In this document: positions 12,983 through 28,700 of the stretch, one piece after another | Layout of the letters: every line of letters begins with the position of its first letter | Numbering within the stretch: the first letter of the stretch is position 1 | Assembly (NCBI GenBank): GCA_031265875.1 | Contig: JAISCA010000004.1 | Location: 99,661-163,660, forward strand | Reading direction: 5' to 3' | Origin: Propionibacteriaceae bacterium | Lineage (GTDB): Bacteria > Actinomycetota > Actinomycetes > Propionibacteriales > Propionibacteriaceae | DNA: 64,000 nucleotides | Notes under the pieces: generated by a model | Databases searched by the model: none | What the model was told of the DNA's origin: nothing | The model's input: only the letters and a program-made list of their open reading frames with translations | Translations under genes and position numbers: made by a program

Positions 12983-14278
12983 CTAATCATCGGCATGTTC
13001 ATCGTCGTCGTGATCGTGTCCGCCGCCGCCATCACCGCTGACGCCGGTGATCTCGTTGGGGACATGAGCCAGATCCACAGTTCTCCAGATCTCGCCGCTC
13101 TTGGGATAGACCACATAGAGCTTCCTAGCCGCGGGATCGGTGATGTACGCCATGCCGTCGAGCATGGTGAGGCTGGGGCGGGGCTCCTGCCACTGCTCCG
13201 GCGCGGTCCAGGCCGGCAGGACGGGGTAGGAGGCGGTCACCGCCCGGCTGACCGGGTCGATGACGTGAAGGCTGCCGTCGGCGCCCAGGACCAGGGCGGC
13301 GCCGTCGTCGTCACGGGCCAGGGAGTGGTTGCTGTAGGAGACGCCCTCAGGCAGGCTGACGACGAACAATTGGCCACTGACGGTGTCAGTCAGGCTGACC
13401 TGGTTGACGGGCTGGTCCGGATCAGAGGTGTAGTCGCCCAGGACCACGGCGGAAGCCTCGGAGCCGGCCAGGGCGCTGATCTGACCGGGGCCACTGGGCG
13501 AGGCGATCTTGCTGAAGAGACCGGCTCGATAGACCAAGACGCCGTCTTGGCAGCCGAAAACGACCGCCTCCCCGGCCGCCACCGCCTCACCGTGGACGCC
13601 TGGGCATTGGTCGCTTAAGCTCAGCGTCTGGCCGGCGCCGTCCACGGCCTGGACCGTGGAACGGGACTGGGCGGTGCCCTCGGTCACCAGTAGGACGCCG
13701 TCGCCCAACTGGACCGCCACACCGTGGTGGGGGGAGTCGGCGGTATACGAGCGGCGGGGCGCGTCGGGATCGCCGATCTCGTCCGCCTCGATCACGGTGA
13801 CCTGCCCGGAGCCGTCGTCGAAGAGGACGGTCTGGTCGTCGTGCACCACGACGTGGCCGGGCGTCTGGGCGGCGAAGACGTGGTCGGTCAGAGCGGGCGC
13901 GGTGACGTAATAGTGGGAGTGCCCGCCGTGCGGCACGCCGTAAGCGCCGAGGTCGAGCAGCTGGAAGCCAGCGCTGGTCGAGACCAGCAGATGACGGCCG
14001 TCGCCGGCCGGGTTGAGCCGGTTGAAGCCGGCCAGGGGGATGTCCGCCAAGGTCTCCAGACTATTGGCGTCCAGGACGGCGATGCCGCCGTCATAGGTGT
14101 AGGCGATCCGGGCTTGGGCGGCCGCCACCTCGGTGGCGCCCGGGGCCTCAGTGTCTGGGCTGGAGGATGGGTCACCGGCCGGGGCGTCGGCCCCGCAACC
14201 GGCTAGGACGGCGGCCAGAGCCGCCGCCAACAGCGGTCCGACGATTCGTCCTCGGCTGGTCTGAGTGGTCGTCTTCAT
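12983..14278 (-). CDS. AztD-like periplasmic zinc metallochaperone (beta-propeller lipoprotein)
   Basis: Lipobox LAGCGAD; ARIAYTYDGGIAVLDANSLETLADIPLAGFNRLNPAGDGRHLLVSTSAGFQLLDLG; PHGGHSHYY; His/Asp-rich tail GGGGHDHDDDEHADD. Confidence 0.75.
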   Translation of the reverse strand: MKTTTQTSRGRIVGPLLAAALAAVLAGCGADAPAGDPSSSPDTEAPGATEVAAAQARIAYTYDGGIAVLDANSLETLADIPLAGFNRLNPAGDGRHLLVSTSAGFQLLDLGAYGVPHGGHSHYYVTAPALTDHVFAAQTPGHVVVHDDQTVLFDDGSGQVTVIEADEIGDPDAPRRSYTADSPHHGVAVQLGDGVLLVTEGTAQSRSTVQAVDGAGQTLSLSDQCPGVHGEAVAAGEAVVFGCQDGVLVYRAGLFSKIASPSGPGQISALAGSEASAVVLGDYTSDPDQPVNQVSLTDTVSGQLFVVSLPEGVSYSNHSLARDDDGAALVLGADGSLHVIDPVSRAVTASYPVLPAWTAPEQWQEPRPSLTMLDGMAYITDPAARKLYVVYPKSGEIWRTVDLAHVPNEITGVSGDGGGGHDHDDDEHADD

Positions 14279-14396
14279 GAATCAGGTGGCCGACTCGGTC
14301 GTCGGCCCACTCCTTCCTATGTCGATCGGCTAGTCCTGATCGGGCAGTCCAAGTCGCCCCGGCTGGTCTGGGCGGAACGACGCCCTCACGCTAACA

Positions 14397-14415
14397 GATA
14401 ATGAGACTCATTATC
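14397..14415. promoter_or_regulatory. Fur-family (Fur/Zur-like) operator
   Basis: GATAATGAG-A-CTCATTATC, perfect 9-1-9 palindrome; 17/19 identical to the classical Fur consensus GATAATGATAATCATTATC; ~119 bp upstream of the aztD-like start. Confidence 0.8.
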
Positions 14416-14485
14416 AATGAGCGCTTGGAGTCGTGTCCTCCTTCCGTCCTGCTCCACTCCTCCGTAACCACTCGCCCTCACTCCC

Positions 14486-14560
14486 GAGCGCCGACCGGCG
14501 ACCTACGACCACCGACACGCCCACAACAACGGTTCTAACCCACCGGTCGCGTGAACAACT
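14486..14560 (+). repeat. Dispersed intergenic repeat, copy A
   Basis: CTACGACCACCGACACGCCCACAACAACGGTTCTAACCCACCGGTCGCGTGAAC. Confidence 0.7.
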
Positions 14561-14837
14561 CGGTCGGATGGCGTCTGCCCCGGTGGGTCGTGTGACCTCG
14601 TCACGGGTGGCTCCGCCCTCGCACCCCCAGACTCCGGACGCCCTACGGGCGACCGGATCTGAGACGTCTGCCGCAGCCCTGCGCTGGCGTGGGGCCGCGT
14701 CCTCCGGTCCGGCGGGACGCTTCAGTTCCCCGGTAGTCACCTCCCGGCAGTCCCATACGGCGGAACCATTACCGGGGATCCAATCGCGTGAGCGTTCAGT
14801 TCATCACCCTCAGCGGTGGACGGGCATCGTGTCCGCT

Positions 14838-14915
14838 CGGGTGTCTCAACGCGACCGGAGGCTTAGGGCCGTTGCTTTCGGCGGGTCGGCGGTCGTAAGT
14901 CGTCGGGCGGCGCTC
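14838..14915 (-). repeat. Dispersed intergenic repeat, copy H
   Basis: Reverse strand TTACGACCGCCGACCCGCCGAAAGCAACGGCCCTAAGCCTCCGGTCGCGTTGAG, ungapped match to copy A. Confidence 0.7.
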
Positions 14916-15039
14916 GGTGGGTGCAGCCGGGAGCTACGACCGGGCGCCGGCGATGGGGTGGGGCGATGGGGGCGACTACGAATTAGCCCGCCGACATACG
15001 ACCGCCGACCCGCGTGATCGCCGACCCACCATGACGTGC

Positions 15040-15075
15040 AACCGGGGTGGAGTGCTCAGGCACCCCACCCCGGTT
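15040..15075. terminator. Strong hairpin, possible bidirectional terminator
   Basis: AACCGGGGTGG ... CCACCCCGGTT. Confidence 0.65.
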
Positions 15076-15312
15076 GTTCAAGGTTTCTGGTCCGTGTCAG
15101 ACCATGTTGTGCTCCGACCGCTCACTGGCTAAGGCGAAGCTGATCGGTGGCTAACTTCGCAGCGACGAACTACACGAGCAAGTTCGGGACGAGTCCGTTC
15201 CAACCCACTCGCCGCTACGGCGTTGGGAGGAAAACTACTGGAGTGTTAAAGGTCAGACAAGGCGAACGGGATAACAGATCGGCATCGATTCACCAAACCA
15301 TCCACAAGTTCG

Positions 15313-15351
15313 CCCCAGCCAGTCCGGACACAGGGGCCGGACGGGCTGGGG
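15313..15351 (-). terminator. Hairpin terminator immediately after rpoC
   Basis: CCCCAGCC-A-GTCCGG ... CCGGAC-G-GGCTGGGG next to the rpoC stop. Confidence 0.75.
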
Positions 15352-15358
15352 AACTGGC

Positions 15359-19228
<3,870 letters not shown>

Positions 19229-19296
19229 GTTGATTCACTTTCTCCCAGATGGCAGGGGTGGCTTGGCGATGGCTTCGCCAAAGGAGCTGACCGAAG

Positions 19297-22767
<3,471 letters not shown>

Positions 22768-23037
22768 GGTGTGGTCCTTCCAGAACTCGCCAGACAAGTC
22801 GCAGGTCACCCACCCTTATCATCAGATCATAGGCACGACGACACAGCACAGGGCAAAGCACAAAGGTATCGCATATCGACGCACGACGCAAATGGACGGA
22901 ATCAACCGACCTCAGACTGAACGACATTGCTCAGACTCCGCCAGAGTACACGCTGAGCGCCAGAACGCAAGCATCTGATCGCTCCGCTGGACCGTCTCGT
23001 CCGGGCTGGGCGCGTCAAGGCAGCGCCTGGAACGCCA

Positions 23038-23071
23038 CACGGCCGACCCCCGCTGGGGGGGGTCGGCCGTG
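23038..23071 (-). terminator. rplL-rpoB intergenic terminator/attenuator
   Basis: CACGGCCGACCCCC-gct-GGGGGGGGTCGGCCGTG. Confidence 0.8.
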
Positions 23072-23111
23072 CTCAGACGATGGCCGACCGGACGGCCGGC
23101 GCTGGCCCGGA

Positions 23112-23507
23112 TTACTTCAGGCTGACAGTGGCGCCAGCGGCCTCGAGCTGCTCCTTGGCCTTGTTGGCGGCCTCCTTGTTGAGCTTCTCCAGCACCACCT
23201 TGGGGGCTCCCTCGACCAGATCCTTGGCTTCCTTCAGGCCCAGGCTGGGGCTGGTGAGCGCGCGGACCTCCTTGATGACCTGGATCTTCTTGTCGCCGGC
23301 GGACTCCAAGACGACGTCGAACTCGTCCTGCTCCTCGACCGCCTCGGCCGCCGGAGCGGCGGCGGCCGGACCAGCGGCCACAGCCACCGGAGCGGCGGCG
23401 CTGACGCCGAAAGTGTCCTCGAAGAGCTTGACGAACTCTGACAGCTCGATCAGGGTCATCTCCTTGAAAGCTTCCAGCAGTTCCTCATTGCTGAGCTTGT
23501 TCGCCAT
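23112..23507 (-). CDS. rplL: 50S ribosomal protein L7/L12
   Basis: [35 protein letters not shown]... Confidence 0.98.
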   Translation of the reverse strand: MANKLSNEELLEAFKEMTLIELSEFVKLFEDTFGVSAAAPVAVAAGPAAAAPAAEAVEEQDEFDVVLESAGDKKIQVIKEVRALTSPSLGLKEAKDLVEGAPKVVLEKLNKEAANKAKEQLEAAGATVSLK

Positions 23508-23533
23508 GATGGGGCGTCCTTCCTTATTCAGTC

Positions 23534-24214
23534 TTACTCAGTCGCAGCGTCGGCCGCGTCGGTGGGATCGGTCGCAGCGTCCGCTGCGGCGTCGGCCGGC
23601 TCAGACGGGGCTGGGCTGGTCTCTAAGGCGGCCTCGGCCGCCGGATCAGCCGCCGCGACGGTGGCTGAGTCAGTGGTATCGCCCTGCGCCAGGGCGGGGT
23701 CGTCGGCTCTGGTCTCGGCCAGGGCGCCGAAAGCGCGGGCGGCCTGATTGAGCGGGGCCGCGAACAGGCTGACCGCTTGCGACAGGCTGGCCATGAGCGC
23801 GCCGGCCAGCTTGGACAGCAGAACCTCGCGCGACTCCAGGTCGGCTAGCTTCTTGACGGTCTCGGCGTCCAGCACCCGGCCGTCCATATAACCGGCCTTG
23901 AGCACCAAGGCCGGATGATCCTTCGCGAAGTCACGCAGACCCTTAGCCACCGTCGCGATGTCGCCGGTGATGAAAGCGATCGCGGTCGGCCCGGAGAGGT
24001 AGTCCGCCAAGCCGTCGATGCCGGCCTGGCGAGCCGCGATCTGGGTCAGAGTGTTCTTCGCGATGGCGTAGGTGGCGTCATCGCCCAGGGACCGGCGCAA
24101 TTGCTTGAGGTCCTTGACCGACAGCCCGCGGTACTCGGTCAGCACGGTGGCGGCTGAGTCTGAGAGCTTCGTCGTCAGTTCCGCGACCGTAGCGGCCTTG
24201 TCCGGCCTCGCCAT
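23534..24214 (-). CDS. rplJ: 50S ribosomal protein L10 with acidic Ala-rich C-terminal extension
   Basis: [43 protein letters not shown]... Confidence 0.97.
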   Translation of the reverse strand: MARPDKAATVAELTTKLSDSAATVLTEYRGLSVKDLKQLRRSLGDDATYAIAKNTLTQIAARQAGIDGLADYLSGPTAIAFITGDIATVAKGLRDFAKDHPALVLKAGYMDGRVLDAETVKKLADLESREVLLSKLAGALMASLSQAVSLFAAPLNQAARAFGALAETRADDPALAQGDTTDSATVAAADPAAEAALETSPAPSEPADAAADAATDPTDAADAATE

Positions 24215-24302
24215 GAGGTCTCCTTCCGCAGTGATCCCCCGTCAGGAGGATCGAAATGAGGCGCCTGGGACCGCTCGTCCGTCCGCTCCCAGACGACGAA
24301 AA

Positions 24303-24332
24303 TGCCCCGGTCGCGCTAGACGACACGGGGCA
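24303..24332 (-). terminator. Leader hairpin upstream of rplJ (attenuator-like)
   Basis: TGCCCCG...CGGGGCA followed on the minus strand by TTTTCG. Confidence 0.55.
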
Positions 24333-24434
24333 CACACGATGCTCTCAGGCGCCTGCGCGGGTCATCCAGGGATCCTTCGGCGTCCGGCACGAACCGGACC
24401 GCGACCAGCGGTCTTGGGCAGCGCAGACATTACG

Positions 24435-24632
24435 TCAAAGCTGGCCCCGGAGCAAGTCGGGGGCCAGCGGCAGGACGACGAGGTGGGCCGCCGTCGCCCG
24501 CCGGGCCACGGCCAGGCCGATCCGTCGGTCGAGCGTGACGAGACAACCGTCGTGAGCCACGGCTAAGGCCAGTAGGTAGGCGTCCGTGACTTGGTTGGGG
24601 CCGATTTCACCGGCGCCGAGCGGGGAGTCACG
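24435..24632 (-). pseudogene. VapC/PIN-domain C-terminal remnant
   Basis: PNQVTDAYLLALAVAHDGCLVTLDRRIGLAVARRATAAHLVVLPL matches the canonical VapC C-terminal pattern; upstream part of this frame is only antisense to the WXG100 gene. Confidence 0.6.
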
Positions 24633-24650
24633 TCCGGGGCACAAAGCAGT

Positions 24651-24677
24651 GGGGGCGACGCCGTGGGCGTCGCCCCC
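24651..24677 (-). terminator. Hairpin terminator of the WXG100 gene
   Basis: GGGGGCGACGCC-gtg-GGCGTCGCCCCC. Confidence 0.8.
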
Positions 24678-24702
24678 CCGGTTGGGCGGGCAGAAGTGCG
24701 GA

Positions 24703-24978
24703 TCAGGCAGAGGTGCTCTGCTGGGCGCTGGCCTCAGCCTTGAGCGTGGTGGCCACGCCACGGAGGGCCTCGGCGGCGGCCTTGAGGGACTTGTAATGGG
24801 ACGGCCAGGTGGTGCCGACGAAGCGCTTGGAGTCGGGGCCCTGCCAGTTGGTGGCGATGGAGCCGGTGACGAGCTTATTGGCCGAGTCAGCGGTGGTCTG
24901 GATGGTCGTCGCGTAAGTTTCAAGCTTCTTGGCGTCTGAGCGGACTTGCTCGATGTTCATGCCATGAGTGATAGCCAT
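24703..24978 (-). CDS. WXG100-family protein
   Basis: 91 aa, helical, central WQG motif (SIATNWQGPDSKRF). Confidence 0.9.
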   Translation of the reverse strand: MAITHGMNIEQVRSDAKKLETYATTIQTTADSANKLVTGSIATNWQGPDSKRFVGTTWPSHYKSLKAAAEALRGVATTLKAEASAQQSTSA

Positions 24979-25071
24979 GGTGTCTCTCCTTTGAAGTGTT
25001 TACTTTTCTGGGGGGACCCCTTCGGCGTCCCGACATCTAGAACATTAGAGGGCCCTTTGACAACTGTCGAT

Positions 25072-25085
25072 GGGGAGAACTCCCC
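25072..25085. promoter_or_regulatory. Shared operator copy 1, GGGGAGAACTCCCC
   Basis: 6-2-6 inverted repeat; 93 nt upstream of the WXG100 start; -10-like TAATGT (25042-25047) 24 nt downstream. Confidence 0.75.
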
Positions 25086-25191
25086 ACTGATCTGAGCCGG
25101 ATCTAGAGCCGGCCCAGGGGCTGTCGGAGGGTAGTCGAGGGGTGGTCGGAGGAGGCCTCGGACGGCGGGTGAGAGCCCGGTACACAGCGGT

Positions 25192-25228
25192 CGGCCCGGC
25201 TGGAGGTGTGCTATCCCCAGCCGGGCCG
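25192..25228 (-). terminator. Hairpin terminator of the second WXG100 gene
   Basis: CGGCCCGGCTGG ... CCAGCCGGGCCG. Confidence 0.75.
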
Positions 25229-25249
25229 CTCGTCCCGAGATCGATCGGT

Positions 25250-25519
25250 CTACTTGCTCATACGACGCTGTTCGGCCGCCTCCGACATGGCCGTGTTGGC
25301 CAAACGCTCGAGGGCGGTCTTGATGGCTTGCAAACTGCGCTTATGGGTGCCGTTCCAACCGTCCACGAAGCGACGCTTGTCGGCCCCCTGCCAGTTGGCG
25401 TCGGCTTTGGCCACCGAAGACGAGATGCGATTGATGAGGCTGCTGATATTGCTGGCCTCGGTTCTGATCTGACGTCCGATCCGCTCCACCGCGGCCGGAT
25501 CCATGCCGCTGACGCCCAT
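25250..25519 (-). CDS. WXG100-family protein
   Basis: 89 aa with WQG (ADANWQGADKRRF). Confidence 0.9.
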   Translation of the reverse strand: MGVSGMDPAAVERIGRQIRTEASNISSLINRISSSVAKADANWQGADKRRFVDGWNGTHKRSLQAIKTALERLANTAMSEAAEQRRMSK

Positions 25520-25612
25520 GGCCGCCTCCTTTCGCCTGTCTAGCCACGGCTCGCTACGAGCCTGGTCTAGCCGTCTGGCACGACGCTACCGACCCGGCCG
25601 GACCACGTCGAT

Positions 25613-25626
25613 GGGGAGCACTCCCC
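25613..25626. promoter_or_regulatory. Shared operator copy 2, GGGGAGCACTCCCC
   Basis: Inverted repeat 93 nt upstream of the WXG100 start; -10-like TAGCGT (25583-25588) 24 nt downstream. Confidence 0.75.
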
Positions 25627-25639
25627 CGCCTCGGGCCAC

Positions 25640-25725
25640 GATTACCCGAAACGGTCACGCGATCGAGCACATACGACCCCGACACGCCGGGAGGAGCGGT
25701 CGCAACTGCTCAATCGGCGACGGGG
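25640..25725 (+). repeat. Dispersed intergenic repeat, copy B
   Basis: ATACGACC-CCGACACGCCGGGAGGAGCGGTCGCAACTGCTCAATCGGCGACGG. Confidence 0.55.
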
Positions 25726-25784
25726 TAACACTGGGGTAGCACTGACAGAGCAGTCACGACCAGTTTCGCTCCGGGCCGGACCGC

Positions 25785-28700
25785 TCAGACGGCGCCGTCG
25801 GGTAGGGCGACTTGGACGATCCGGGTGCGGCCGCGCTCGGCGTAGACGCCCCGACCCTCGGGGAAGTCGATGGCCCTGGCCCGGGGATAGACGGCTTGGA
25901 CCAGTTCGGGGTTGTCGCTGTCGAATTGCAGCAGCATGGCCCGGCGGCCGGACTTGAAGACGCTCATCAGCGAGTAAGCCTGGCCCAGCGCGGCCGGCTC
26001 GCCCGAGGCCAGGACGAAGTGCCCGCCCCGGGCCGCCGCCTGGAACAGATTGTCCAGGGCGAACTCGGCGTCGGAACCGGCGAAATCGGGCATCCCCTCG
26101 ATCAGGATGGCCACCCTGGGGTCGTCCGGGGCGCGGGACTGGATCTCCTCTTGCAGAGCGATCAATGGCTCGGCCGCGTCGAGCGAGCCGATCGTGACGG
26201 AGGTCAGGCCGGGCACTTGGGACAGGTGGGTGGGACGGTCGGAGAAGACGTGGATCTGGTCGATCTCGGGGCAGGCCTGGAGGCCGGCCACGATGGTCGT
26301 CAGGGCGGTCGAGATACCACTGCCCGGCGGTCCGGCCAAGACGAAGGGACCGGCCACCGACACCTGGACGGTCTCGAAGTCGGCCGACTCCATGCCCAAG
26401 ACGAAGCAGCCCGGGTCGGCCTGGAGGCTGGACAGCGGCACCTCCTCCGGCAGGCGCCGGATCGGCGGGGCTTGGCCGACGCCGCTGCGGGCCATGGCCT
26501 GGGCGTAGAGAGCGATGTTGGTGGCCTGGGCCTGGGCTCCGGTGGGGGGGATGAAGTGGTGCGGCGGATCGCCAGCGCCTTTATGGGCCAACTTGGCCCG
26601 CTCGTCCGCCAATTGGGCGGTCCGCTCCTTGACCGGGTCGCCGCCCAAGACGCCGACCTGGGTCTCCAGGCCGTTGACGATACAACGCCCAGGCGGACTG
26701 ACCGCTGTCAAGATGTCCTTGCTGACACCCAGGGAGGGGTAGTCGTCGGCCGTCGACATCCGCATCACGACACGCTGCTGGATGGCGGCGTCGAGGGCCG
26801 GTGGGACGCCGTTGACCTGGTCGCAGGTCAGGGCCACATGGACGCCGGTGGGCCGGCCGTCGGCCGCGATGGACAAGAACAGGTCCCAGAAGCGGAACTT
26901 GTCGCTGGCGTCGTAGGCCTGGCGGAAGGCGGTCAAGCCGTCCAACAGCACCAAGATACGCGGCTCCTGCGGCTGTCCGGCCAGAGCCCGGTACTCCTTG
27001 ATGGTGGCGGCGTTGGCCTCGGAGTAGCGCACGGCCCGCTCGTCGATGGTGTCCCGCAGCCAGCGCAGCAGCCGCTCGACCCGCTCGGAGTCGGCCGCCG
27101 GCACGACGCTGCCGACGTGGGGCAGCTCCTCCAGCATGGCCAGGCCGCGGGAGGAGAAGTCGAGCCCGTAGACGTGGCAGGGCCCGCCGTGATACGTCAG
27201 GCCGGCCGCCACCGCCAGGGCCCGCAGCAGGGTCGACTTGCCCGAGCCGCCGGCCCCGTAGATGGCCAGGTTGCCGACCTGGTCGGGCCAGTACGAGACT
27301 GGCGGTTGGGTCTGGCGGTCGGGGTCGTCCGAGACGCCGAAGACCAGCTGCTCGTCCGTCCGCGGCGAGGCCACCTGGTCGGGGTCGGCCAGGTTGTAGT
27401 AGGTCCTGAGATCGGGCAGCCAGGGCTTGCGCGGGAGGGGCAGCTCGGCCGTGGCGTGGGCCTGCTGGATGGTGCGCACGATGCGCTTGAGGTCGGACTC
27501 CCCCTCGGCCCGGGGCTTGGGCTCGTCCGAGGCCGGCAGCTCCCAGACCTGGCCGGCCCCGAAGCCCAAGGCCTCGACCTTGATGTCGGGCGGCGGGGCC
27601 TCGTCGCCGGTGTGGCCGCCGACGTAGGCGGTCTGGAAGGTGACCAAGCGGCCCGGCCCGGTCTTGGACATGGCCCGGCCGGGCACGTCCTGGTCGAAGT
27701 AGGCCGCCTGGGGCGAGCCCAGGACGTCGTTGGAGTCGTCGATGTCGGCCACCCGCAGGGCCACCCGCAAGTTGGTGTTGGCACGCAGATTGTCCCGGAT
27801 GACGCCGGCCGGCCGCTGCGTGGCCAGGATCAGGTGCAAGCCCAGGGAGCGGCCGCGCTGGGCCACGTTGACCACCCCGTCGACGAACTCGGGCACCTCT
27901 TGGACCAGGGCGGCGAACTCGTCCACGATGATGATCAAGGTGGGCGGGGCGTCGACCGGGCTGGACTTCTCCAGGGCCACCAAGTCCTTGGCCTTCTTCG
28001 ACCCCAGCAGGTGCTCACGGTAGGTCAGCTCGGCCGACAACGAAGCCAAGGCCCGGTTGACACCGGCGGCGTTGAGGTCTGTCACCATGCCGACGGTGTG
28101 GGGCAGTTCGGAGCACTCGGCGAAGGCCGAGCCGCCCTTGTAGTCGACCAGCAAGAAATTGAGCCGCTGGGCCGAGTGGTTGGTGGCCATGGCCAAGACC
28201 CAGGTCTGCAACAGCTCGGACTTGCCCGAGCCGGTGGTGCCGCCGACCAGGGCGTGGGGGCCGTCGCTGCGCAGATCGATGCTGTGCAAGCCGACGGCGG
28301 ACTGGCCGATGGCGGCCCTCAGAGTGGCGGCCTTGCGCGGCGGCGGCGAGGGCGCGTACGGACCGGTCACGAGCGACTGGTTGGCGTTCCAACGCTCGAT
28401 GATGGCGTGCGGCTGGCTCAGGACCTCGGGGCCGACGATGCCGACGTAACTGGTCATCCGGGGCACGTCGGTGGCGTCGTCGGAACGAGCCGTCAAATCC
28501 ACCACCGGGGCCAGCCGACGGGCCCAACTGGCCGGGTCGCCCTCGAAGCGGTCCAAGTCCACCGGGGTCACCAGGTCGCCCTCGTGGAGGTAGCCGACCT
28601 CGCCGCGCTCGAGGCCGTGGACGTCGACGTAGACCCGGCAGGAGGCTGGCAACTGGGTCAGGTCGGGGGCGACCCAGAGCACGTAGACGCCCTGGCGCCA

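Noticed and set aside
14433-15017. 194-aa plus-strand ORF in the rpoC-aztD gap
   Set aside because: Arg/Ser/Pro-rich with no domain-like pattern, and it overlaps repeat copies A, H and E; treated as non-coding.
24435-24923. Full 162-aa ORF as an intact toxin gene
   Set aside because: Only the C-terminal ~60 residues look PIN-like; the N-terminal part is the antisense frame of the WXG100 gene.
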